Assembly (NCBI GenBank): GCA_011947345.1
Contig: JAAVTG010000043.1
Coordinates: 1,054,001 to 1,118,000, forward strand
Direction: 5' to 3'
Length of the DNA stretch: 64,000 nucleotides
Source: Phytophthora quininea
Lineage: Eukaryota > Oomycota > Peronosporomycetes > Peronosporales > Peronosporaceae
In this document: piece after piece, positions 11,290 to 21,300 of the stretch
Position numbering within the stretch: position 1 is the first letter of the stretch
Layout of the letters: every line of letters begins with the position of its first letter
The notes under the pieces: generated by a model
Told to the model about the DNA's origin: nothing
The model's input: the letters and a program-made list of their open reading frames with translations, nothing else
The model's database searches: none
Position numbers and translations under genes: made by a program

Positions 11290-11740
11290 ATGGAAGAGGA
11301 AGAAGATAGATCGATTTGTCCATACTCAAGGCCCTCATCCATAAGAGAAGAGGCTACAAATGCCTCATCGACGACCTGAACGTGTATTTGTGCGACGTGT
11401 CGGCGAGTGGCTCAGTACATGAGCTCCGATCGCGAGATCAAGAAGCTGCTCAAGATCTTCAAGAGGTTGGGCGAATTCACCGCCTTCGACGAACCTGGGT
11501 TAGACTTACGTATGCGGGAGGCGTACAAACCAAGCGTCCAGCTTCTCATTGAGCTTTCGCCCAAGGTCAGTGGTTTGGCTGTTGTAGCTTACACGAGCAG
11601 TTCTTACATGAGTGACGGACAGAGGCTGTGTTCAGAAGTTGCTCGCTTTAGCCGACATTGACGACGAAGCTCGTGAGATTAACAAAAGCTTTGAGCGGAT
11701 GGGACCACAAACAACTCAATTGGAGTCTGCGTCTTGCTAG
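11290..11740 (+). CDS. Small helical protein of unknown function
   Basis: A divergent neighbour of array gene A. From ATG 11290 (MEEEEDRSI) the reading needs one added base near 11313 and a second frame change near 11400. It then continues through SSDREIKKLLKIFKRL and AYKPSVQLLIELSPK to a plausible intron (donor gtcagt after 11564, acceptor near 11639) and ends KLLALADIDDEAREINK...SASC at TAG 11740. This gives about 120 aa, almost entirely helical and charged. It could be a four-helix-type domain detached from a larger protein or a gene remnant. I recognise no family. Coding is supported by the sensible protein across the splice, but the two breaks lower confidence. Confidence 0.4.
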
Positions 11741-11915
11741 CAGCAATTGATGTTTCTGGTTGGTTGATGGGGATTGAGCTTCGAAGTCATTTTGAAAGTG
11801 CTGCATTTCCAGCTGGGCTGCTAAGTCGATCTCTTCAGGACACATGTAGAATCTGCTCGGCTGCAGGTTCCTTTGGGCTCACGAAGCTGACATCGCGGCG
11901 TTACGATACCGGAGC

Positions 11916-11922
11916 TCATTCA
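11916..11922 (+). promoter_or_regulatory. Oomycete initiator-like motif (TCATTCA)
   Basis: Matches YCAYTYY except for the final A and lies 39 bases before the GH53-1 start codon. Known: oomycete core promoters carry such an Inr close to short 5' leaders. A match this short can be chance. Confidence 0.35.
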
Positions 11923-11954
11923 ACATTCCGCCGAGTCGAGCGTAATTGGAAGCG

Positions 11955-13084
11955 ATGTTCTTGCTGTCAGCTCTGCTTTTCACTGCCAGTGTATTTGGCA
12001 CCACCTCGGCGCTGACCAAAGGCCATGACTTGTCCTCCGTGTCACTCATGGAGACTCAGCAAGGCGCCAACTGGCTCACCACCACCGGCACCAACACCAC
12101 GATCGAGAGCATCCTCGGCGACGGCGGCATGGAAGCAGTTCGCTTGCGGTGAGGTTTCATCACTAGTCGTTGCAAATACGCGAGAGCCATACTAACTGTC
12201 GCCTCTGCAGCATTTGGACGAGCGGCGACTACGACTTGGACTACACGCTGGCGTTAGCGAAGCGGTTCTCAAGTGCGGGCTACAAGATTTACCTGGATAT
12301 GCACTTCTCGGACACTTGGGCCGACCCCAGCGACCAGACCATCCCGACCTCTTGGGACGACTCCTCCGTCACGACACTGGCAGCAGACTTGCAAGCCTAT
12401 GTGACGTCGACGCTCAAGTCCTTTACGGACGGTGGGGTGGACCTCGACATATTGTCGTTGGGCAACGAGATCACCGACGGATTCCTGTTCCCCACGGGTC
12501 AGATCAACAACGACGACTTCAGCGACTTCGCCACGCTTTGGAAAGCTGCTCGTCAAGGTGTCACTGACGCTGTGAAGGCTGGCACAACTCAACCAAAGGT
12601 GATGATCCACCTGGACAATGGATGGAAGTACGAGACGATGTCGTGGTTCTTCGAAGGTCTTTTTGCCGAGGGAACCGTGACCACCGACGATGTGGACGTT
12701 TTGGGGTTTTCGTTCTACCCGTACTACAACACGGAGGCCACGATCGATGCGTTGACGTCGTCGTTGACACAGATCGCCAACACTTACAGCAAACCGATCT
12801 ACGTGGCCGAGACGGACTGGCCCACCGAGTGCACGGAAGTAACGCTTAGTGCCGACTACCCTGTGAACGCCAAGGGCCAACGCGAATGGGTCGCCGCCAT
12901 CATGAACGTCTTGGAAAACCTGCCGAGCGGTTTGGGTGCGGGTATTTTCTACTGGGAGCCGGCATACTTGACGGTGGCAGGCCTCGGCAGTTCGTGTGAG
13001 TCGGCTCTGCTCTTCAGCGTGAATTGGGACGAATGGCCCGAGACGTACGCTACGGCGCTGTCGTCAGTCAACATGTTCGCTTAG
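11955..13084 (+). CDS. Secreted GH53 endo-beta-1,4-galactanase, copy 1
   Basis: Exon 1 11955-12148, intron 62 bp, exon 2 12211-13084; 355 aa, phases match, no break. The first ATG is 11955 and gives a signal peptide (MFLLSALLFTASVFGTTSA). The (beta/alpha)8 fold of GH53 is visible: LHFSDTWADPS-type strand (here MHFSDTWADPS), acid/base Glu in LGNEITDGFLFPTG, nucleophile Glu in YVAETDWPT, and the C-terminal FYWEPAY ... NWDEWPETYA. Known: GH53 enzymes cut beta-1,4-galactan side chains of pectic arabinogalactan, so this should be an extracellular enzyme acting on plant cell walls. It has the same exon-intron position as copy 2 at 14018. About 200 bp in the middle are almost identical to copy 2, more than the flanks. 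Confidence 0.92.
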
Positions 13085-13328
13085 ACTTAAAGTTGTACGG
13101 TTTTCAATTGCTGAATGAAGTTGACGAAGTGGTGGTGGTGTTCCATGAAAGGCTTCCTTCGTGCAGGTTGTGAGCTCAACTTGACGACCCTGAGGGTCTC
13201 AAGGTCGGAAGTTGACTTTGTCAAGGTTTCCAAGCACTACAGCGAAGATGGGAGCGATCGACCATCGATGCGTCGATTTGACTGCTGCTCGACCCCCCAA
13301 AGAGTTAACTGCGCAGTCGTGTCGGCTC

Positions 13329-13579
13329 ATGGCGTGTTACTGTGGGCTGGTGCCTGTTATTGCGGCAGTGGTGAACGGAGTGCAGCCGGTGACTAAAGGC
13401 CGCATCTTGACAGATTGGAGTTTTCTACTGGGAATCGGTGCCAGGCCTTGGCAACTCGTGCGAGCCTGCTCTACTGTTTAACGTGAACTGGAACGAGTGG
13501 CCCGACACGTTCGCGATGGCGTTCTCATCCATCAACATGTTCTCAGAAGGCAATCCCACGGACGATGGCGATCAAAGTT
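13329..13579 (+). pseudogene. GH53 galactanase remnant with internal deletion
   Basis: Lies between the two intact GH53 genes. ATG 13329 opens a signal-peptide-like start (VPVIAAVVNGVQPVTKGR) resembling the N-terminus of copy 2 (GVHALTKGH). It then joins, in another frame near 13417, the GH53 C-terminus (VFYWESVPGLGNSCEPALLF, NWNEWPDTFA, SSINMFSEG) ending at TAG 13577-13579. The catalytic middle, about 290 residues, is absent. Inference: a third tandem copy that lost its core by internal deletion; it cannot encode an active enzyme. Confidence 0.7.
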
Positions 13580-14017
13580 AGCCAATACAACAGCAGCAAA
13601 GCTGTAGCGAAGCTGAGCAACAGCAAGATAATAGCTCCGTGCAGCAACCTCGTTGCCTAGAGCTCGGATCTGTAAAGTTTTTCGTCGTGTATCTTCGTCG
13701 ACATGTATAACGTGGTGTTGAAGAAGACAGACACGGCGCTCAAGATGTAAAATCGACACGAAACTCCAGCTCTTCCTCCCGTTGATCTGTTTCCGTGCCC
13801 ACGAATACTTTATCGATAGCCCGCGCACCAGCTGCAGCGGAAGCTTCGGATGGGCTGGTCCATGATTTTCCCAACGTAGACTTTCAAACCATTTGGACTG
13901 TTCGAAGCACCACACGCAAGATGGGACCTTCGGTCCGTCGAGTCCCCCTGCACCGTCATCATTGTCATTCTCCGTTTCGTCAGCTTCGACCACAGTCCGA
14001 TCAGCCCCAACGTGAAA
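13580..14017. other. Intergenic between GH53 remnant and GH53 copy 2
   Basis: 438 bp. No convincing gene on either strand; the long reverse-strand frame here is antisense and matches nothing known. It contains an Inr-like TCATTCT at 13965-13971, 47 bases before the copy 2 start, which fits YCAYTYY. Confidence 0.45.
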
Positions 14018-15173
14018 ATGTTCATCCGCAGTACGATACTGTGGGTCGGTGCCTGTGCTGCAGCGGTGCTCGGTGGAGTCCACGCATTAACCAAAGGCCA
14101 CGACTTGTCGTCGGTTCCGCTCATGGAGAAGCAGCAGGGAGCGATGTGGTATGCAGAGTCGGGCAAGGAGACGACGATCGAGACCATTCTCGGGGACGGT
14201 GGCATGGACAGCGTCCGTCTTCGGTAAGAGTTGATGATGGTTAACGGATACGGTGGTGGCTAATGGAAACCCACTCAATTGCAGACTCTGGACCGGTGGC
14301 GACTACACCCTCGACTACACGTTGGCGTTGGCGCAGCGCTTTTCAAAAGCAGGATACAAGATTTTTCTCGACCTGCACTTCTCCGATACGTGGGCGCAGC
14401 CGAGCGACCAGCAAACGCCGTCCAAATGGGACAGTTCGACGGTCGAGAAGCTGGCGGCTGCCTGTCAAGACCACGTGAGTTCCACACTGAGGGCTTTCAC
14501 GGACGGTGGGGTGAAGCTCGACATCTTGTCTATCGGAAACGAAATCACCAATGGATTCCTGTACCCGACCGGGAAGATCGATAACAACTTCAGCAACTTC
14601 GCCAAGCTTTGGAAAGCAGCTCGACAAGGTGTCACTGACGCTGTGAAGGCTGGCACAACTCAACCAAAGGTGATGATCCACCTGGACAATGGATGGAAGT
14701 ACGAGACGATGTCGTGGTTCTTCGAGGGTCTTTGCCGAGGAACCGTGACCACCGACGATGTGGACGTTTTGGGGTTTTCGTTCTACCCGTACTACAACAC
14801 GGAGGCCACGATCGATGCGCTTACGTCGTCGCTGACGAAGCTGGCTAATACGTACAAGAAACCGATCTACGTGGCCGAGACGGACTACCCTACCAAGTGC
14901 ACGAAAGTCACCCTAAGTGCGGACTACCCCACGAGTGCAGAAGGACAGAAGCAATGGGTAGCTGCGATCATTGATGTGTTGGAAGGTCTGCCGAGTGGAT
15001 TGGGGGCTGGCATTTTCTACTGGGAACCGGCCTACATGTCGGTGCCCGGTCTGGGTAGTTCGTGCGAGACAGCTCTACTGTTCACTGTCAATTGGGACGA
15101 GTGGCCAGAGACTCACGCCACCGCTCTCCCGTCTGTCAACATGTTTGCCGGAAGCAATTCAACTGGATCGTAG
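14018..15173 (+). CDS. Secreted GH53 endo-beta-1,4-galactanase, copy 2
   Basis: Exon 1 14018-14223, intron 61 bp, exon 2 14285-15173; 364 aa, phases match. Signal peptide MFIRSTILWVGACAAAVLGG. Catalytic Glu residues are in IGNEITNGFLYPTG and YVAETDYPT; the C-terminus is as in copy 1 plus a short Ser/Asn tail. Compared with copy 1 it has three fewer bases in the block reading FEGLFAEGTV there and FEGLCRGTV here (14729-14740). That comes from shorter T and G runs, so it could be real or a sequencing effect. Role as for copy 1: extracellular hydrolysis of pectic galactan. The intron position is conserved between the two copies, showing tandem duplication. It is convergent with array gene B, 58 bp apart. 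Confidence 0.92.
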
Positions 15174-15231
15174 AACTGAAAACAACCCCAGCCAACAGAA
15201 AATAATACATTGAAGTTTGCAGCCGGGAAGG

Positions 15232-16317
15232 CTACGAATTGGTGCTGGCATTGTCGGATTCCTCGCTCATAGTATCGTCCAGGAACCGAGTCAAGAGGCC
15301 AGTAATACGCGTTCCTGGTTCACTGCGTCCATGCATTCTTGCGAGGGAATTTCTGTAATCTCTTCATCGTCGACGGCCGCGTCACTTTGCAGCTCTGCTT
15401 CGTATTGCGAAATCGCGTCTTGTAGTGGTGTTTGATCCGGCAGAGTTATGTCGGGAGGTGTTGGAATTCTCGCACGCTTGGGACTCGGTTGCGATCTCTT
15501 CTCTTCGTCATAGTCAACTCCACTTTCCATCGCCGGTAGATTCCGATCTACAGCGTCAATTTCATCAAACGTTTCATGACCAATGTTCTCAAAGTCTGCC
15601 GGTAAATCCTCACACTCGATCCGTGCTGTGTCGGACAGTTGGAACCACTGACGCACATCAAAAGCTCGAATGAATTGATACGAGACCACAAGACGCTTCA
15701 TTTTCCGCGACGAGTTCATGGTCGGTCGATTGCGCTGAGGGAAGAGGAGAACCGCCTGCTCGAAGGTTAAATTCGCAAACTCTCCTGTAGCGATATGCTG
15801 CTGCTTCAGGACGTGGACCCACGAGCGAACAGAGGTTTGTATACTCGGGTTCAGTCGACTTAGCTCGATAATGGTCGTTAATCCCGTCCTTATTTACTTG
15901 TGGTTTCTTGCGAGACTTTATCCGGTGCTTCACCGACGGAATCGTGAGCAGTTTGTTGTACGAGTCCAGAGTCAGAATGGACGCCACTTTTCTCTCTGCG
16001 GTAGTCATCTTCACTTGCTTCTTGTCGTGGCTGGACAGATTAAACCACGACGGGCTCCCAGACAAGCGCTGTTCAGTATCAAATGCGCGGATCACGGGAA
16101 TGATTTTGCAAACCCGCAGACGATGCGTTTGAATGGCATCAACGGACCGATGCGTCTGAGTTTGTCGAGATAGTTGAGCGGTGATCTCGGCGTCCAGTCC
16201 ATTCGGCGCTGTGCCCCGACGACGAGCGTTTAACTGCGGCTCGAGGGTTCTCCAGACCTCGACGAACTTGGTCGTCTCTGACTCAGTCCAATCTGGATGG
16301 AGCTTGCGAGGAATCAT
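15232..16317 (-). CDS. SANT/Myb-like array gene B
   Basis: Start ATG 16317 (MIPRKLHPDWTESETTKF). Repeat 1: WTESETTKFVEVWRTL to GSPSWFNLS. Spacer with ILTLDSYNKLLTI, a block shared with gene C (LTRETVDKLMQI) and gene D (LSQETFERLM). Repeat 2: VRSWVHVLKQQH, then KMKRLVVSYQFIRAFD to QWFQLSD. Then an acidic linker with KRARIPTPPD and a short C-terminal helix (GLLTRFLDDTMSEES). The frame changes at about 15860 (two bases) and about 15310 (one base); without the last repair the protein would end at 15291. About 360 aa. Architecture matches A, C, E and F, but the C-terminal coiled coil is shorter. Function unknown; probably nuclear DNA binding. Confidence 0.62.
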
Positions 16318-16400
16318 TCTTCACTACGAGACAGGGTTTGCTTTGTTTCAAGAGACCTACGACAAACTTCACCACTAAAACGTGACAATCAATTTCTGCT

Positions 16401-16853
16401 TTAGTCAACTTTTCGTTTCCTTTTAGCTACCATCGCAAAAGAACTCGTCCTGAATTGGGCAAAGCGATCGCTGATCCGGTGGCGATGCGTATCCAGCAAT
16501 TTCGTCACGAAAGTGGCGTCTCCGCTGCTGTTTGATTCGCCGGGGTGGTCTCGAAACGCCGACGAGACCATATCAGCTCCTCGACGGAGTTCTCGCTCAA
16601 TGTCGACACGGAGGCGGTGCACAGCCAATTCAAATTGCTCGCTCTTTAGGTCCAGCTCACGTTTTTGAGCAGGACTCGTCGTAGTCGTGCCGTCAGGTAA
16701 GGGGCTTTAACTTCCCCACCTCCACGGTATCGTCGACGTCCATGGCATCAGAAATTGGAGTGACGGGCGAAAAAGGCGGAGACTCGCTACGCAGCACAGT
16801 CGAGCATTTGTCCACTACGTCCTCAAGTTTGATTGAGTTTTCCTTACCCGGAG
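16401..16853 (-). pseudogene. SANT array gene C, C-terminal part (left of inversion)
   Basis: Reverse-strand coding without its own N-terminus: Lys-Glu/Ser/Pro linker (KENSIKLEDVV, SPPFSPVTPISDAMDVDD), then the coiled coil QKRELDLKSEQFELAVHRLR and FVTKLLDTHRHRISDRFAQF, ending at TAG 16401. The FVTKLLDT...RF block is the family signature also present in D and F. Immediately to its right the coding strand flips to plus. Inference: this is the tail of the gene whose head lies at 29942-30123, separated by an inversion. Small frame changes near 16700 and 16837 sit at short runs. Confidence 0.65.
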
Positions 16854-16966
16854 TTGCTCAGGTTCGTTCGGTTCGCTCGTGCTTTCGACAAGGACCAAAA
16901 CGTTACTGGGGTCGAACGTGGTTCGACCTGACCAGACGAGAGCAAAAGCGCGTGAAATTGGATGTG
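16854..16966 (+). pseudogene. SANT array gene C, middle part, 5' fragment (inverted)
   Basis: Plus-strand frame VAQVRSVRSCFRQG to GRTWFDLTRREQKR, the second half of SANT repeat 1. It lacks the first helix and a start codon. It ends at the target-site duplication of the 12.3-kb retrotransposon and continues in the same frame at 29288 when the element and one copy of ATGTG are removed. Confidence 0.65.
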
Positions 16967-17231
16967 TGTTGTCGCCGTGGCAACACTGTGAGGTTGTAGA
17001 TGGGATCAAGCTCAGCAACAACATCACTGCAGAGGAAACGAAAAACAAGCACAGACGGTTAGACCCGCAGACGGTTGCTGCAAACACAGACGGTTGTGGC
17101 AACTACGGAAATGCACTAACCGTCCACAAAGCCTCCAGGACATGCATATCGAAGAAGAGCAGCTAGTGCAGGAGCTAAGGAACTACTCAATACATTATCA
17201 CTTCTACATTTTCCATTTGGGAGCCATAACA
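16967..17231 (+). repeat. 5' LTR of element 1
   Basis: 265 bp, TG...CA ends, 98.5% identical by eye to 29023-29287 (four substitutions). Flanked on the left by the ATGTG duplication. Confidence 0.95.
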
Positions 17232-17260
17232 AAGAATTCTTTAGCTGGATAGCTACCAGC

Positions 17261-17938
17261 ATGGAAGACCCCGACGACGCGATGGCGGCAGTCCCGGACG
17301 GGGAATGCCTATCGCCGTCTACCCTCCACTTCCACCGCGATCTGAACGTGAATTGCGACTGATGCAAGAAACAACCACGCGGACGGCAGTCATTCAACGG
17401 GGTGAGACAAATCGTCAAGTGGAAGCCCTGGCCCAACACGCTGCTGCCGCGCATCAACGGAATGCGGAGCAGATTGGCCAGGTCCGGCTTCAGCAAGATC
17501 GACTTGCTGCTCAAACTTCAGAATATCTGCAAGCACAACATGACCGTCAGGCCGCGCTGATGGAACAGCAGAATGAGATGCGTCGTCAAATGGACGAGCA
17601 TCGCAGATACCTGGAAGAGCAATACCAGATACTCAAGGAGACTGAACAAGCTGTTGGTCTTCAAGGACAGAGGCTTGAAAGCTTAGCTGAAGCTGTTCAA
17701 CCACACTTACAAACCCGCTGGGGTGCATTTGCTCAAGGAGCCGAGCAAGGAGCTAATGGACGAGTGTCAGAAGCTGTGGCAGTCACTGTGGCTGCAGGGA
17801 CAAACCTCCCAGTGCCTCCGATTTATCGGGGAAGCTCTAAAAAGAGAAGCGAGAGTTCGTGGACAGCTACGCGATTTACACGAGACGCATAAAGGCGTTG
17901 AACCAAGGAACGCAGGCTAAGTTTTTGTGATGCCAATC
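17261..17938 (+). CDS. Gag of element 1, N-terminal part (split by element 2)
   Basis: The best start is ATG 17261 (MEDPDDAMAAVPDG), which joins the long Gln/Glu-rich frame (from 17305) with one added G near 17301. A long coiled coil follows (QHAAAAHQRNAEQIGQVRLQ, EEQYQILKETEQAV). With one further base in the AAAAA run near 17840 the frame continues FVDSYAIYTRRIKALNQGTQ up to element 2. It resumes in frame at 24526 after removal of that element and one CAATC copy. Confidence 0.7.
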
Positions 17939-18332
17939 TGTCGGGACGCGCGGCGGCGGTGGCGAGGTAAGCGTTGGTGTGGATACTGTGGAGGGACGAC
18001 GTAAATTGGAAACTGAACTATGTTTGTGATGTTCTCTTTGCTAGCTACGACATGCATGCCATGGAGGCGCTTCTTGGGCTTCTCCATGGTGGGTAAGTTT
18101 CTTTTTCTTTGCCTATACTAAACCTAAATATAAAACGTTTCCTTTTCCTTTGTTTTCCTAAGAGTTGCCGATGAGTGCTCGGCACTCAAGTGGCGAGTGC
18201 CTGCCGTGCGCTCCTGGCCTCACAAGGCAGGCTGGCGCACGGCGGCCGTGGCACTTGGCCGCTGGCGTGCAGGTCAGCACGCCAGGAAGAAGTTGGCCCG
18301 GGCGTGCTGACCTGCACGCACCCGGCCTGACA
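17939..18332 (-). repeat. 3' LTR of element 2 (in element orientation)
   Basis: 394 bp. Differs from 24124-24520 only in the GC-rich first 30 bases, a T run and a few substitutions. It contains the 19-bp hairpin described separately and the last 49 codons of the pol frame. Confidence 0.93.
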
Positions 18333-21300
18333 TCTCCCCTGCTTGTGTTCGCGTTGGCGACGCCGATATTCCTCAAGGAGTTGTTGCCAATGCGAAACAT
18401 GCTTGATGTCTTTCTCGTTTTCCCAGGTTGCTTCGTGTTCAGGGATGCCATGCCACTGAACTAACCATTGACGCTTGCGGCGTCTCGAGCGGTTCTTCAA
18501 CAACTTCTCTACCAGGAATAGTTGTTCTTCAGTTTCATCATTGAGAATGAGAGGAACCGCTTTCGGTATCGGACGATTTGGAAAGTCCGACACATTGGTT
18601 TTGTAGTGCGACAAGAGTTCGACGTTGAACGTTGGGTTGAGTCTCTTCATGGAGTTTGGAAGAATCAACTTGGCGACATTGTCGTTGATCATGCGTTCGA
18701 TCACGAAAGGTCCAACCTTCTTAGCCGCTAGTTTTGCTTTCTTTAGCTCTGTATCCTTGTTGACTGTCTTTAGCGGTAGGTTCTTCGTATCGAGCAGCAC
18801 TAAGTCTCCTTCTTTGAAGTCGACTTGACGACGTTTGCGATCGTAGTACTCTTTCTGTTTTGTTTGCGCGTATTCCAAGTTCTTGCGAGCTTCTTCCACG
18901 ATTTCTTGTCGTTCCTTTGCAAAATTTCTTGCGAATTCTGCAATCGTTACGTCTTGCTCTGACTGAAGTAGCTCTCTCATCTCTTCAGCAACTATGTTCG
19001 ACACTTTACGTCCTGTGTCTACTTCGAACGGAGTAAGCTTTGTTGATGCGTTGACGAGTGTTGAGTGGGCATACTCCACTGTTCCGAGATGCTTTACCCA
19101 ATCGTCGCCATGGTACGATACCATGCATCTCAGTGCGTCTTCTAACACTAGATTCTGACGTTCCGTTTGACCATCAGCTTGAGCTCTGTGAGCTGTGGTC
19201 ATGCTAAGCTTGACGCCCATCAGCTGCATCAATGACTTCCAGAAGTCCGAAATGAACTTCGAGTCACGATCACTGATGATTACCTTTGGCAGTCCATGGT
19301 GTCTGACAACAGCATCAAAGAAAACTTTTGCTGTGTCTTGGGCATCAGCTGTGGTGTAGGTTGGTGCATATTTTGCGCGCTTCGATAGTTTGTCGACAGC
19401 CACAAAGATAGCATCGAATCCTTCCGACGCAGGTAATCCTGTGATGAAGTCCATTGAAATGACTTCCCAACATTCCTTAGGAATGGGTATTGGCATAAGA
19501 AGTCCTTGCTTCTTTTGACTGTTAGACTTCCATCTTGCACAGGTCTCACAGGTACGAACGTATTCACGAACGTCACGATCCATAGTCGGCCACCAATACC
19601 ATTGCGATAGCTTGAGGTAGGTGCGACGACTACCTGGATGCGCCGAAGTGTTACCATCATGAAATTCCGTGATGATGTTGGTACGTAACTGTTTGCGTTT
19701 AGGCACACACAAACGGTAGACTTTGTCTTTCTTTCTCTTGAAGAAGAGAAGACTGTTGTGTTTCACGAACTTTTCCGGATTAGCACCGTTAGTCCACTGC
19801 TCTTTGAAAGCAACGTCCGACTCATATCCACGACTAAACTCTCTTTTCTGCATGTCGGACAGATGGGGACTCACAAAGTGGAAATCGACGCTGTTGACTT
19901 GTTCTTGTGGGACGCCAATCGGGCGACTCTCCCCCGTAAGTCGACATCGTCGAGAATGAGGTGCGAATCATCAACCGAAAGGTGACGAAACACCGATGAT
20001 TGAACCATGTTCTCATGTAATGGTGACGCACGTTGTGCACACGAGTCATCACATTCATGAACTGTGTAAGTGACTTCAGGTAACGGAGCTGGTTCCTCTT
20101 CGAGCTCGTCCGGATCTTCCACCGAAGGTCGTGATAACGCATCAGCGACCACGTTAGCTTTGCCACGTACATGATGCAACGTGAACGTGAAGTTGGAAAA
20201 GTGAGTTAAGAAGCGAGCCATCTTCGGTGACACTCGAGGATGATGCAACATCCACGAACATGCAGAACTGTCTGTATAGACATCAAACGGACGTCCATGT
20301 AGATAGTGTCTCCATTTCTCTGTTGCTGTTTTGATGGCGAGCAACTCCTTCTCATGCGTAGGCCACGCACGTTCATGTTCATCAAACTTCTTGGAAAAGA
20401 AGGCGATCGGATGGTCGGCACCATCGTAGTTCTGTGACAGAACTCCACCCATGCAATACCCAGATGCATCGGTTGTTACGACAAACGGTCGTGAGAAGTC
20501 GGGCAACTTCAACGTTGGGGCTTGTTGAAGTGCAAGCTTTAGCGCTAGAAAAGCATTTTCGTGCTCTTCATTCCATGTCCATGGTGTATCGGCTTTAGTT
20601 AGTGCTCGTAGAGGACGTGCAATCTCTGCAAAATCGCAGATAAACTTGCGATAGTACCCGGCCAGCCCCAAGAAACTCAACAGAGCTTTACGGGATGTTG
20701 GTGCTGGATACTTCGCGATTGCTTCGGTCTTGCGAGGGTCTACTTTCAGTCCTTCTTGCGATACCATGTGACCAAGGAAGGCTACTTCCGACTGTCCAAA
20801 TGAACACTTTGACAAATGCGCGTACAGTCGTTCACGACGGAGAACGGAACAGACTGTGCGTAAATGCTCAACATGCTCTTCCATGCTCTTGAAAAGATGC
20901 ATATGTCATCAAGATAGACGACAACAAAATCATACTTCTCAAAGAGCGTACGCATAAGTCTTGACCAAGTTCCTGGCATTCCAGCCATACCCATAGGCGC
21001 AACGCACCATTGATAGGTTTCCTTGTGCGTACGAAACGCAGTGTATGGTCGACTAGATTTAATCACCAACATTTGATGATACCCTTGCGCAAGATCTATC
21101 AACGTATAGATGACACATCCTACCATACGATCAAAAAGTTCTTCGATCATAGGTAATGGAATTTTTGCGATCAGGGTCAAGTTGTTGACGTATCGATAGT
21201 CAATCACCCAACGTAACGGAATTTTCGTGTTACCGCTACGGAGCCATTCAGCTCTACGTGGAAACATGCCCGTTATCGGATCCTTCTTTGGAATAGCGAA

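Noticed and set aside
12269..12880. 203-codon minus-strand frame inside GH53 copy 1
   Set aside because: Antisense to a gene with complete catalytic motifs; a similar antisense frame exists in copy 2 only because the sense genes are alike.
16815..17102. 95-codon minus-strand frame across the 5' LTR boundary of element 1
   Set aside because: Its upstream half lies in the LTR and recurs at the other LTR; only the part left of 16854 belongs to gene C.
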